A stretch of 64,000 nucleotides of DNA, from contig OX422208.1 in assembly GCA_949130495.1 (NCBI GenBank), positions 645,814,023 to 645,878,022 of the forward strand. Direction: 5' to 3'. Made by a program: the position numbers and the translations under genes. This DNA is from Sambucus nigra (taxonomy: Eukaryota; Streptophyta; Magnoliopsida; Dipsacales; Adoxaceae). The notes under the pieces were generated by a model that saw nothing but the letters and a program-made list of their open reading frames with translations, searched no databases and was not told where the DNA came from. Positions within the stretch are counted from its first letter, which is position 1; each line of letters opens with the position of its first letter. Positions 41,460 to 53,574 of this stretch are shown piece after piece.

Positions 41460-44080
41460 TTAGGGTTCTACACTTTGGATAGGATTTCGATACATATTTT
41501 AATTTTCAATGCTTACTAATTCTGGTCTTTATAATGCAGGTACCCTCTCTCTCTCGACTCTCTTCCTCTTAGGTATACACCTTTGTATTTTCTTTTTATC
41601 CATGTCTTATTCTCCTTTGGATTGCGTGACTTAATTCATTAACCTACGACATATTTCATTAGGTAATTAATTATGACATTGCACGGTGAAAATAATTAGT
41701 GCAATCGGCACTGGCGTTTTGTATTTTAGGTTGTATAGATAGAGGCACTGGAAATTAATTAGTTACTAAAGGTTATTTATTTTGGAACTCTATGCCTCTC
41801 ATGCTTGATGGTGCTTCCTAAAATGATTTTGGTGGTTTTTATATATTGATTGAATGTGAAAGTTTTCTTTAAAATCTTTTTGCCCTAAAATGTTTTTAAT
41901 GGTTTTGACGTATAATGATAGGTATTTGTGATTTTATATTGGTCTTCTAAACATTGAATTCAATTCTTAGAATCCATTTTGATTGCTATTTCAGTACATG
42001 TAAAGTTTACATTGTATATTTGTGATTTTAGTGGATAGCAATACAGTTATGTGATGGTAGTGATCAATACATCTATTGTTTGACGTAGAATTATGTTTTT
42101 ATTTGTTTACTTAATGATTATTCAATGCAATGAAGTAAAGTTTTCTTTTCGACAGAAGCGGGGAAGAATTGGAGGATTTCACGCTACACTCTAAAGTAAT
42201 GCATTTGTGGCCACGGTTCTCCAAAGAAATTAGTCTTTATTGTACATCAATTTTTTTCATGTTTTGTAAAATTCAATGGGTTGAGTATAAAATAAAAAAG
42301 AGATCATAATGTGGATCCTGAATTACTTCGATTATTTGATTGTTTATTTGTTTTGTATAGTGCCTTAGGTGTGGTTTGGAACGTCTAATAGCTACATCAA
42401 GCTTTAGAATATACATTCGTCACATTTTCGACGCGTTTGAGGTTTGTGTCGTAGCTTCAACATTTGAATCTAGGATAAATAGTGCATTATCAACTCAAAT
42501 AATTATATTTCAAATGTTGATGGTCCTAAATTTCTAAATTTTATTTATGGATGCATTATGTCAAAGATAAATAACAGGTCAAAGTCGAATCAATGCCCAT
42601 AAGTCACTATCTAAATGCGCAAACCGCGCCACCGTCGCCAATCACTCTTTATTACGAAGGATATGGAGTGATCATCGACAACAACGTAATCACCATTCGT
42701 GACAACATGGGTCCTTGATTGCAAGGTATTAAATCCCATTGCCTCACTCTTATGTTCTTGAGTCATGTTTCATAATTTTTCCCATTTGAGATATAAAGAA
42801 ATTTGAGGGGTAATTAGATGCACTTGCAATAGTGATTTCTGGAGAAAAAAATTGAGGTGATGCATGCTTAGAAAAAAATTGAAATGGTATTTGATTGTTA
42901 ATTTGCTATTGTATTAACTATGACATAACAAGTATTATGGTAACATAGGTGTTAACTATGACAGAACATGGATTATGTATTAACTATGACATAGGTACTA
43001 GGACTTTGCTGCTGTGAATATGTACTAGGACTTAACTATGACATTCATTTATTATATCTTAATTAGAGATAATCCTTTTGTGCACTTTATTGGTATACAT
43101 GCTGACTTAATATATCTCAATGTTAACAGAGGTATCTCATTTGGGAATATTGATGTGTATTTGAATGACTTAATCCTTCCTCTTATAAAGTGACTCAGAT
43201 CTACATTCTGTAACTACTGTTGTTTATAATACTACTGTTGTATACTTTAAATGATAAATAATTCAAGGTGAAACTTTTAAGAATTCTTAACATTTATATG
43301 GAGATGGAGGAATGGAGTGGTGAAGGAACAACAATGTAAATTGGACACTTTTGCCCATATATATATATTGTGGGGATTTCAATGAATTTATACAAAATAA
43401 GTTTTTATTGATGCTCTTTGCAAAATATGCGTTAGTTTGAATCACGGGTTATAATTCATAATACGATAAACATTAGTGAAATCCGGAGCACAACGTTTGC
43501 TGCTATATAATATATATACTACATTGATTCCATGGTATCTATAGATTGAATTGATATGTACTAATATATGATAAATCAAGTCAATGTTTGAGTGTATGAT
43601 TCCATGGTAGTTAATCAAGTCATATGTACTAACATATGACATTGATTCCACAGGTTATGATATGATTTAAACCTTCTATTCCATCGTTTTCTCACAGAGT
43701 GGTCCTTTGGAATCAGTGTGATGCCGCTGGAGTTTAAACCTGGGAGGATCCAATAGGATTCCTTAAAGTATTCCTCAAAGCTAAGAGCCTACAAATACTT
43801 TACTTTGGTATCTTCTTCAAGAGATTTTGAAGATTAAGGATGATCATGATAACAAACAGCCCTTTTCCATTAATAAAAATCTGAGGAATTTGAACTTGAA
43901 ACAGTTTGCCCAGCCACTATTTCACCCGAGGTAGTTGACCCCTCTGTTGCACTGTCGCTGCAAGTATACTCTAGGAGAAGACATGAGTCTATTCTTCCAG
44001 TAGACCAAGTTCAAGATCCACACAGGAGTCTATTTTGGTGAGCTATAATATTCATGTGAATGTTTACTTTTTTAATTATT
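41460..44080. other. Helitron interior, no recognised gene
   Basis: AT-rich sequence with scattered GC-richer islands (42.1-42.25, 42.58-42.73, 43.69-44.0 kb) that could be exon-like pieces of captured genes. None gives an identifiable protein. Confidence 0.4.
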
Positions 44081-44082
44081 AA

Positions 44083-44577
44083 TTGGACTATACAACATTG
44101 ATGCATCGGGTGTACTAGATAAAGACTCCTGCAATTCTTTTCACTTGCTAAAGTCTCCCAAATCAACTCTATCGTTTTGTTATATTTGATACTGTCATTA
44201 CCCTCTGTATATTTTATTGGGAAATTTAGTAGCAAGTGATAACAGAAGCAAAAGTGTGTTTCTCTGGACATTTTGTGTTGTATAGTTTGCTGCGAAGAAA
44301 ATGACCCTTTACCCTATATCTGGCCCCAATACGTTGAAAGTTCTGTCCCAAACAGAAATCAAAACTCAATTGGACTGTACAACGTTGGACTGTACAACGT
44401 TGATGCTTCGAGTGTACTAGATAAAGAATCATGCAATTCTTTTCACTTGCTAAAGTCTCCCAAATCTACTCGATCGTTTCGTCATATTTGATACTGTCAT
44501 TACCCTCTTTATATTTGATTGGTAAATTCAGTAGCAAGTGGTCACAGAAGCAAAAGTGCATTTCTCTTGACATTTCA
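44083..44577. repeat. Direct duplication of about 190 bp in the Helitron
   Basis: 44083-44275 and 44385-44577 match closely (both start TTGGACTRTACAAC and contain AATTCTTTTCACTTGCTAAA). The 15-base start TTGGACTGTACAACG is also doubled at 44370. Confidence 0.9.
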
Positions 44578-45349
44578 CACACAATGAGGTGTTAGCTTTC
44601 ATTGTGTGTTATTTTAATTCTTGCTTATTACAGTGTTTGTCATTGTGTGCGCGTGTTTAGGTGTGTATGCTATTTTACCGAGTGTGAAGAATTCCCGGCT
44701 TAATGCATTACTTTTCGTGTGATTTATTTGCTTTAGATGTGTATGTGTGTGCGTGTGTGTTTATGTCCAACGAGTATCTTCATTACTGATGTGATTCAAT
44801 ACTAAGTTCATTAATGGTGCGTTTGAATATTGTGTGAATGAATTTTTTTTCATTATTATTAGCTTAATTTACTTCATATCATTCAGCACTACTATTTTAC
44901 CTGATCTATTATTTTACCATTGAGTTTTCATATTGTAAACTAATACTTTTGTGGTAACATATTTTCTATTTGTTCGCATGCGTGTACGTTAAGCCACGTG
45001 TCACTGTCATGCATTTCTCTCAAAAGGTCATAGTTTATAAAAAAAAATTATGATCAAAGAATTGGATACATGATAATGCTAGGAGCTGGAACTCAAAAAA
45101 GCATGGAGATCAACTCAATTCATCTCTTTGGTGGCAGAACTTTCAGGTACTCTGTTTTTGGTGGGATTAAAATCCAATCTGACCTTCCCGTTATAATTGA
45201 CAAGTGCATAAACAAGGTACCATCCTTGGTTTGATTTTATCTTCCATATTTTACGATTTTGGTACGTTTATTTGCAAATTATTAATGCTTATTTAGAGCT
45301 CTTTGGTTAGGGTAGAAGAGCGACGAGTTCAGTACCACCACCATCTAAA

Positions 45350-45815
45350 ATGTTTCTCAAGACTGAACTATGCCGCTTCAGCGGTGCAAAGATATACCCT
45401 GGTAGGGGTATCAAATTTGTTCGCTCGGACTCTCAAGTGTTCCTCTTTCTAAATTCAAAATGTAAAAGGTACTTCCATAATCTCCTGAAGACTTCAAAGC
45501 TTACCTGGACCGCAATATAGCAGAAACAACATAAGGACACTGCTGCTGAAGATGTTAGGAAGAGGCGCAGAACTACCAAGAAGCCTTACTCAAGGTCTAT
45601 AGTTGGTGCTACCTTGGAAGTTATTCAGAAGAGAAGAGTTGAGAAGCCAAAAGTACGAGATGTCGCCCGTGAGGCTGCTCTGCATGAAATCAAGGAGAGG
45701 ATCAAGAAAACCAAGGATCAAAAGAAGGCAAAGAAAGCAGAGCTGACGACCAAGTCTCTAAAGTCAAGCAAAGGTAATGTGCCCAATTGTGCTGCTCCCA
45801 ACGGTGCCAATATGG
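45350..45815 (+). pseudogene. RPL24: Ribosomal protein eL24 (RPL24) pseudogene captured in the Helitron
   Basis: One frame from ATG 45350 reads [46 protein letters not shown], then a TAG at codon 57 (Tyr is usual), [55 protein letters not shown] and [11 protein letters not shown]. That covers nearly all of the roughly 160-residue plant eL24 of the large cytosolic ribosomal subunit, including the N-terminal C-R-F-S-G-x-K-I-Y-P-G-R-G signature. No intron interrupts it, although plant RPL24 genes normally have introns, so it is probably a processed retrocopy later carried by the Helitron. The C-terminal Gly-rich tail is replaced by unrelated sequence. Confidence 0.93.
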
Positions 45816-45856
45816 TCACATTTTTTTTCGTATATAACTATAACAATACTTTTTAA

Positions 45857-47720
45857 CACGAGGGTCACATGTCAAACTTTTGTCCCGGGCCTGCAAAACC
45901 TTCAGGGCTAGCCCTGCATGGGACGGTTTGTTTTTTACTCTTAAGTATCTTCAACACAGTTAGTGGCTAGATCTTATGGATTATATAAATGAAGTATTGT
46001 AAAAATTACCTGATAATTTGGTTAACTGCTTAAGTGTAGTTTTAGCTAAGTAACCCAACTGTTGATAAAAGAGGTTGTAGAGTAATATGTGAATTCTATG
46101 ATATGATCATGTGCAAGATATTTTTAATTCAATATTGAAGATTATGTGACATTTGTTTTATAGATCTTTATGGATCTTGGAGAAATGAAGGTGCAGATTT
46201 TAGGTATTATTTTTGTACACTATTTTTTGTAGCAGTTTTAAGTTGTCAGTTTGGTATATTAGTGTTTTTTAATTTTTATCTTTTCTTTTCCTACATTCAA
46301 TAAAGGATTGCAAATATTTAGTCATGGTGTCTAATGTGAGCTACATTTTGTTTTAGTAGTTATTAATGATGATTAGTTGGGTTGTATTCATATCTATTTG
46401 ATACGCACTCCATTAGTTTTTACTCTGCTTATAGGGACAAATAGTATTAAGTTGTATGTAAAGTATCATGGAGGAGGGGATACATTATGACCTTTTAACG
46501 TTTTTTATAGTGTGATTGATTATGACCTATAAATAGAGGAAATTTTGCCCAAAATTTTTAAATCGTGTACACATTTTTGTGTTTTATAATAAATTATATG
46601 ATTACAAGTCTTAGTTGACTTAGTTTTTTGGATTTGTAGTTGGTAAAAAACTACTTCGGCACGCGGTGTGCCTATACCATACATGTCACAAGAATGTGTT
46701 ATATTTTTTGCGAAGTTTGAACCATGCCTTCAGGCATGAGGAACACCTATACATGAATGTTGATGAGTTGGGAAATTCATTTATTGACAACTTCACACCA
46801 ATTTCAATCATTATTTAGTTTTGATCCTCTTTATATTTACAATCAATAACATGATTATTGAATCTCTGTTGGTTTCTTACCTGCTATATTTATTTTCTTA
46901 GAATGTTTAAGTTACTCCTCATCTATTTTGGTGTTTTTTTAGTTTTGCAGGCACCTGCTCTTCAATGTGGTTCTCAGGTGCTGTCACTCTATGTTTCGTT
47001 ATTAAAGTTTACTTTTATGTTCCTACCATCAAGAATGAGGGATCGAGAAAGTTACCGTGTTAATTGTTGTGAGAATGTCACCGTGCTGTCACTCTATTTT
47101 TCTATAGGTTTCTACCATCAAGGTTTAATCTTTCTAAATAGAAAAAAGTCTTATTCTTCTAATTTTGTATCTCTTAATTTCGAATACTAATCTATTTTGA
47201 GGTGCAAGACATAATTTGTTATTTTTAAAATTTTAAAAGCTTTACATTCATACTATCTCCTAATCCTCGACTCTAAAAGTATCTATTAAGAGATGTCATT
47301 TAAGATAAAACAAAAAACTGTTTTCAAACTTCAGATTTCGGGCAGATTCAGACTTCAAATTTTGATTAAAAAAGAAAAATAAAAAAATAAAATCCGAATG
47401 CCCTTATCTCTTACATTAAGGATTGAATACCAATTTCTCATCCTTTAGATTTCTATCCCCGAAGATGAGATGAACTCTATTTCCAAACCAGTCAGCATGA
47501 ATTTCTACCTTTCTGTCTCATTCAGTTTGAATTGGAATAAGGTGACTTTTGATGCGGATTACCTGATATTGTACTCAAGTTATGCCTTAAAATTGGTTGT
47601 AATTTTCGATTTTCTCATGCATTTCAGGTTTTACGCCAAACGGAGGGAAAATGGTTGCCCTTTTTGTATGTTATGCAGAAGGTTGAATCAATGGTTTTTT
47701 GTATGTTATGAAGAAGGTAG
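45857..47720. other. Helitron interior between captured genes
   Basis: AT-rich with intron-like T-runs; no protein motif recognised. The two hairpins are listed separately. Confidence 0.4.
46650..46760 (+). other. Two internal hairpins resembling Helitron ends
   Basis: GGCACGCGGTGTGCC at about 46660 and CATGCCTTCAGGCATG at about 46728. The second shares CTTCAGGCA with the real 3' terminus and is followed by AACACCTATA, a CTRR-like but not exact end. Confidence 0.45.
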
Positions 47721-47723
47721 CCT

Positions 47724-47895
47724 TTAACCTGCTGCACTTTTTGTGCAATATCTCTGAGATTGGTTTAACCCCCCAACTTCTAAGAACCATTTTAAGGTTT
47801 GTAAACTTTCTCTGAAGCACATGCATAGGGCATCCCACCACAATTTGGGTCCAATAATTGGAGACCACCTCCTGGAAATCAGAATGGGTGGGCAT
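47724..47895 (-). pseudogene. Fragment of an L1-type LINE polyprotein
   Basis: The minus strand reads MPTHSDFQEVVSNYWTQIVV, then GCPMHVLQRKFTNLKMVLRS and WGVKPISEI. This resembles the linker between endonuclease and RT of plant L1-type LINEs (pattern F-x-x-V-V-x-x-W ... G-x-P-M-x-x-L-x-x-K-L-K-x-L-K). A short fragment inside the Helitron, no other LINE motif near it. Confidence 0.55.
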
Positions 47896-48259
47896 GGATC
47901 AGGATGATTGAAATTTGGATGCTTTGGGACATGAGGGGTCTGAGGAGCTTCTATAAATGAAAGTGCAAGATGTAATTCTTTAGCTTCATCCCTGTCTCTA
48001 GCATAGTATGTATGTTTGTTTGGTGTCTGATTGGGTAGAGAGGGAGTGAAGCACAACAGTTATCTTTTCAATTTTCTTTTTCTCAACTTGAACATTCTAC
48101 AGGACATATCCTATATCTTGGGTCTTCATCAACATAAGTTCTTCATCAACATTTTGATTGGGTAGCGTAGTATGTATGATGAACTCACTCCAATATAGTC
48201 AGCAGCAACACAACACCCCTGATATTTTTTCGGTTGAAGTTATATCACAAAAGATTCAA

Positions 48260-48860
48260 TAATAAAAATTGATGCCTTGGCAGAGCTTCATCAACGCTTA
48301 CTCGGATTTGCCTGCCATCAATATCAACGCCATTCAATGAATCAATTACGCGGTTGACCTCATCACCTGAGCTATAAGTAACAAATCCGAACCGCCGTGA
48401 TCGACCAGTGTCCCTGTTGAACACAACCTTGACTTCCATGACCTTTCCTTGCCTAAACAAGGTTTCGAGGGCTGAATTATCGACTCTCCAGGAAAGGTTT
48501 CCAATGTAAGGCATGTTGGTGTTGTCGAACCTTCTCCCACCACCACCTCTAGGTCCTCTGAATTGAGAATCTCTTCTAAAAGAATCCTCCTTTGGTGGAG
48601 GTGGACCGGAATTCACCCTTAATACTCTCCCCTCAAGTTCATAGCCATTGAATTGTTGAGAAGCTTCTTCTAATTCGTCAACCGATGACATTGTCACAAA
48701 GAAATGTGTTTGTGTTGGGCAGCTGCTTCTACGCAAAGTAGTTACTTCTACTTTGTGTCCGTCAGCCGATGACATTGTCACAGAGAATTTTTGAGCAGCA
48801 GCTTCTGCTTCTACTTCTACTTCATCAACATTCTGATTGGGTCTTCCTTTGTATGTGGAT
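48260..48860 (-). pseudogene. Chloroplast RNA-binding protein (cp29-like) fragment, two RRM parts
   Basis: An open minus-strand frame (within 48245-49009). Parts in order: HFFVTMSSVDELEEASQQFN and GYELEGRVLRVNSGPPPPK (end of the first RRM), a Gly/Arg/Asp linker (FRGPRGGGGRRFD), then a second RRM with RNP2 PYIGNLSW and RNP1 RRFGFVTY, and IDSLNGVDIDGRQIRVSVDE. This is the layout of nuclear-encoded chloroplast ribonucleoproteins of the cp29/cp31 group, which bind chloroplast mRNAs. The transit peptide and first half of RRM1 are absent. RRM2 carries a small deletion (ETLFRQGKV) and the normal RGFGFVTY is altered. A roughly 84-base duplication of the FSVTMSS segment lies at its N-terminal side. 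A captured fragment, probably not functional. Confidence 0.85.
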
Positions 48861-49190
48861 TTCAACTCGGTGTGAAATGTGTTTGTGTTGGCATTAAATA
48901 AAAGAAAACACCATAAGCCAATGTAGTGCATGTGACGGAAGTTGTATGATATTTCTCCTTTTATGGAGATAATAATTAAAACTGATTGATTATTATTTTT
49001 CGATATCATATGCTCAAAATTGATTGATTATTATTTTTTGATATCATATGCTCAAAATTTGCCTAAATTGTTTACAATTATGTGTTGTAAAAAAAGTTTT
49101 TGACATACTAGGTTCGTATTACGGTGTATGCATGTATGTAAATATGACATATGGTCCAATCAATGACGTAGACTTTCAAAACTTTTCATC

Positions 49191-49217
49191 GTGCCTTCAG
49201 GCACGGGCATATCCTAG
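49191..49217 (+). other. Helitron 3' terminus (hairpin plus CTAG)
   Basis: GTGCCTTCAGGCAC forms a 5-bp stem with a 4-base loop; GGGCATATC then CTAG ends the element. Confidence 0.85.
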
Positions 49218-50576
49218 TATATATATATATATATCACCTATCCCGACCATCGACAGTGCCAGGAGTAGTGTAACGGGGGGTTCCTTGTTTGGATTTCACT
49301 TCGGAGAGACGTCCCACGCATGAAAGGCCGTGTACTGTTGATAATTGGGAATATTAATTAATTAAAATTTGAGTAATAATTTGGGTTATATGCATCATGC
49401 ATTGAGGGCATAATAAACCTCGAAGATCAATACTGTCAAAAGTAGTGTAACGGGAGGGTTTCTTATTTGGATTTAGCTTCGGCGAGACGTCCCACTCATG
49501 AAACGCAGTGCAGTGTTGTGAACCGGGGGAAGTTTTGTCCTTAGCACTTGATGCTAATAACTCATAAATATATGATTACATGCCAAATGAGGGCATAACT
49601 AGAATATATGAAATTCTAGTAAGAGAATGTTGATGTATTGTGATTATGTTAAATTGTGGATGGTTATGCAACTTTATATGTTCAATAAATGAACAAATAT
49701 AAAGAGAATGATGACATTAAGAATATAAAGTAATGCTGTAAATGGAACTTTGATAAGTGTAGATTGCGAGATAAGTTAGATAATCTTAATCGAATCTGCA
49801 TTTTGGAAACTAGTTAGATTTTATTGCCTAATTTATATTTGGGCATTCATTTGAAGACCACGTGCATACGTTTAGTGAGCGCTCTAGTTGAGAGGTGAGT
49901 TGGATTATTATGGAGAGGATGATTTCATTAAATCTGTCATAATGCATTTGTAATTATTATGCATTTTAATGCACTTGATATAAAATATTTTCAACTCGGG
50001 CTCTGACCCGTTTATATTTTCTCCCTCCATGTACATATATTGTATTACTTTAGGTGTTCCCCCGCAAGGATGCCATTGATGTTCTTCCATCCAGTGTATT
50101 CGTGGAGTTGTGGAAGTAGCGGACTGTTGTGGCATCTTGTTTAGACGATTCCTATCTTTGATGTATTTAAATTAGGATTCAGTTTGTATCTCGAGTTTAT
50201 ACTCAAGTGTTGTAGGTTTACACTTTTGCATTTCTTCCTCAGATTACTTGTATTGTCTGTGACCCGACAGCATATTCGGGTAATTTACTTTGTACAATTT
50301 GTTGTACTATTGTATTCATTCTTTACATATTGTACAGTTTGATGTATCACTCCTCATAGTTAGATGTAGTATTGATGTTTGTTTGTTGCATGGTTGGTTT
50401 TAAATTGGTGTTAAAAATAAGTTTTAAAATTTTGGCACCCTCTTTTAATGATTTCGGGTAGTTAGCCTTATATTATTTAGTATTGTCAGTTGATGTTGAG
50501 ACTGTGCCATCTGAGATACCTGATTTAATATAGTATAGGGCTGGCCACCCGTTATTATTTTGAGCGGGTTATCACA
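49218..50576 (+). repeat. Element D 5' LTR, piece 3
   Basis: Resumes in the (TA)n run followed by TCACCTATC and matches about 55060-56421; ends GAGCGGGTTATCACA. Confidence 0.93.
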
Positions 50577-50578
50577 GA

Positions 50579-50592
50579 TGGTATCATGGCAT
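50579..50592 (+). other. Element D primer binding site
   Basis: TGGTATCATGGCAT two bases inside the LTR. TGGTATCA is the complement of the initiator Met-tRNA 3' end, usual for chromoviruses. Confidence 0.8.
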
Positions 50593-50754
50593 CAGGTTCT
50601 AGTGTCTTTAGGATCTGTGCGGGTGACTACGATCTTCCGAAAGTGATCTTGATATAGAGCCTTATTGTTAGGACGGTTTCATTCTTACGTCCATATTTCT
50701 TCTGTTATTTGAAAATATTTGAAAGGCATTCTAATACAATTGCTCTTGTTTCAG

Positions 50755-51695
50755 ATGCCACCGAAGGGAGGTCATTTAGTCAGGGCAAACAAAGGAGCTG
50801 AAAATGTGCAACCCCAAATGCCTCAAAAAAACATGACTACTGATGAAGTTGCCAATATAATGGCACAAGCAGTAACTACTGCCATTTTCACGATGGCGCA
50901 GCAATCTGCCGTTCAAGCAGCCCATTCCTATTTAGGATTGTCTTTGTGGGAGAGAGTGAAGGAAGATTTTTATAAGGGGCATCCTCCCGAGTTTGCAGGG
51001 GGATATGATGTAATGGCTGCAAGTCGATGGAAGAATTGTATGCAGAGGCACCTCCATATGGTTGAGTGTAGTGAGGTGCAAAAGCAACTTTTAGCCACCT
51101 TTAAGTTATCGTGTGCAGCTCTTCAATGGTGGGAGTCTGTCACCATATCTTAACAGAGAGATACTTTACCTATAATAGAATTTTGGGAGATTTTTTATCG
51201 AAGGTATTTTCCTTCCCCGACTAAGAATATGAAGATTTTTCAAGGTAATAGAACGGTGGCAAAATATGAGGAAGATTTTTCTAGATGGGTGAAATTAGTA
51301 CCTGATGAGGTAAATACGGAAGATAAACGTATATCGAAATTTGTTCGAGGTTTAGATTGGATAATCCCGCAATATTTGTTAGAGAATCCTAAGTTAGTGA
51401 CTTTCATCGAGGTAGTGAACGCGGCACTACTAAAGTGTCACGAAAATCGTCTTCGTTCGTAAGAGGGTAAGAACTTTGGAGATTCGAGTTCATCAAGTAA
51501 GTCTGACGATGAGAGTGCCAGTAATGCTAGTTGGTATAAGTCGGACTATAGAGAGTCACAACGACATTTTGTTCCTCAAGATGGTTCGAGAGGGATTTCG
51601 GGTAGATGTTTCTTCTGTAAAGAAATAGGTCATAAAAAGAGAGATTGTCCTATAAGAAGAAAAGGAACATGTTTTGATGAAGTTTTGGAAGTGTA
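50755..51695 (+). pseudogene. Element D gag, two stops, zinc knuckle intact
   Basis: The likely start is the ATG at 50755 (MPPKGGHL); an in-frame ATG 36 bases upstream is less typical. One frame runs to the TAA at 51693, interrupted by TAA at 51151 and TAA at 51460. Motifs in order: FYKGHPPEFAGGYDVMAA, then MVECSEVQKQLLATFKL, ALQWWESV, then FYRRYFPSP, a VAKYEEDFSRWVKLVPDE stretch, and CFFCKEIGHKKRDC, a canonical C-x2-C-x4-H-x4-C knuckle. This is chromovirus (Tekay/Del) gag. No protease, RT or integrase follows, so copies would need enzymes from another element. Confidence 0.88.
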
Positions 51696-52827
51696 ACCCC
51701 TACAACAGATTCGAGGTCATGTTAGACCGGGGGACTTTGTTTGGGAGCCCATTAATGAGGAAGGGTAATCAGACTAGAGGTGGATGATGTAAGTTAATTT
51801 TCCTTTATGAATGGGATAATTACTATATGAAGTTTTAGGAATATCGTATGAGAGATATTGATGAAAGGTAAGTGCTATAACCCTATTATGTATGTGATGA
51901 CCCTAAAGGGGAATTTTGAGCAAGTTAGGCTCTTGTGTTATTATCTTGTAAAAGAATATAAAATTTTGTAATACGCTCAAAAAGAGCTATAAACCTTGTG
52001 GTGAATGTAAAAATTGTGGTTGTGTGATAAGTAGTAATGATAAAGCTACTTCTTTTTATATAGTCAAGTTAGACTTATATAATTGTTGTATTCCATATAT
52101 GTATGAGCCTTATAAATGGCTATGTGTTAATATGAGATAAGATGTTGTTTCTGAAAAGAGTTCAGAATCTATGGATTAATGGGACGCAGGAAAATTTTAG
52201 CTCATAATTATGCTAATTTTTGTGAGCTATATATTGTTATATGTATGATGATTGAAAAGACCTTGTGTTGGACATAAAGCACTTTATGTAAATATTGTAA
52301 GACATAAACCCAAAATATTTTTATAAATGTTTTCAAAATAAAACTTTTTCTATCAGAATGATTTTTCCCCAAAATATTTTCAAACTCTAGTCCGGATTTA
52401 ACAAACTCTCAATCCCCGACGTCGCCTCATAGTAGTGTATTGGGAGGGTTCCTTGTTTGTATTTCTCTTAGGTGAGACGTCCCCCGCACAAAAGTGGCGA
52501 ATGTCAGGAATTGAGAGGAGTTATTTCTTGGACCATTTAAAATTTTTACACTATTAATTATATTTATGGAATTGTGGAACTTTGGAGGCAAAAGAAGCCT
52601 CGTTATGATTGGTACGAGAAGAAAGCTCGAATAAAGGGTATATGGGCGCCCTAGTGGTTAATGAATTGGTTTTTATATAACTTAAAACAAGTTAAAATAA
52701 TTCGTCGTGGGTAGTTAGAGGTTTGGTTTTAGTTTTGGTGAGGAGGAGTGTGGTAAGAACTAGTTAAGCTTTGGAGTAATAGGCTTAGCTAAATTTCTAG
52801 GAAGAAATTTTTGTAAGTGGGGAAATT
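51696..52827 (+). other. Element D non-coding tail and polypurine tract
   Basis: No pol motif in any frame. It contains a fourth, diverged copy (about 52430-52540) of the GAGACGTCCC repeat found in the LTRs. It ends in AAGTGGGGAAAT (about 52815-52827), a polypurine tract directly before the 3' LTR. Confidence 0.75.
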
Positions 52828-53574
52828 TGTAACAACCCGAGGTCTTGGAGACGAGGATTTATTTATTTTGGGAGAAATAAATATTATTTTATTGGAGAGA
52901 AATTGAATTGGCAATTGAGGTCAAAACTTGGAGTCATTAGAAAGTGTTTCGAATGGCGATTCTGAGGGTGTAGTTGTGTCCGGAAGGGGCGAGAGAGTCA
53001 AAATGACTGTACTTGGGGTCTATTTAGGTTCCGAAATATTTTAAGCTCGTTTGACTCGAATTAAAGATACCGAGTCATTTAAAGTGTGTATTATCATTTA
53101 AAGATGTGTATCTTGGGAGCTAGGGCTTATAAGCCTACGGGAGATTTATTTCTACAAAGAGAGAAAGAGAAAGAGAGAGAAAGAAAGCAAGAAAGTAGAA
53201 GAGAAAGAAGAAGGAAAGAGAGAGAAAGTGTATTTTTTCGGCATCTACGCGATTTTGAGGACGGATCATACCCTACGAACCCGAGGCAAGTGATTAAACT
53301 TGCTAAATAATTGTTATGTACATTTATTTCATGATTTGTGGATCAAATTTATGGGTTTTAGGTTTAGTTTATCAAAACCTAAATTTTAGGTATAATCTTA
53401 GATTTCTTATGTAGATCTTGGATTTGATGATAGAAATTAGTTTAAATGTATTCTAGCATGAATATTGATGATATATATGTGATTGGGTTGAAAAGAAATG
53501 AAGAGAAAATGATTAAAATGAATTTTGGGATTTTTGGCTTACTAAAAAGTAGTCATTTTCGAGAGTTTTGAAGG

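Larger units (their letters stand above)
40364..49217 (+). mobile_element. Helitron (non-autonomous) carrying host gene fragments, inserted in element D 5' LTR
   Basis: Removing 40364-49217 restores the continuity of the D LTR. The right end is a textbook Helitron 3' terminus: hairpin GTGCC-TTCA-GGCAC (49191-49204), nine bases, then CTAG (49214-49217), followed by T of the host (TA)n run. The left end TGTATAATAAAGTAGCAAAG resembles the common TCTATAATA start with one base changed. There is no TSD, and insertion is in an AT run, as expected. No Rep-helicase was found; the interior holds gene fragments and duplications. Confidence 0.82.

Noticed and set aside
45614..45856. Independent 80-codon gene
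   Set aside because: It is the second half of the eL24 pseudogene in the same frame, after the stop at 45518.
48245..49009. Complete host gene for an RNA-binding protein
   Set aside because: Transit peptide and most of RRM1 are missing, RRM2 has a deletion and changed core residues, and it lies inside a Helitron.
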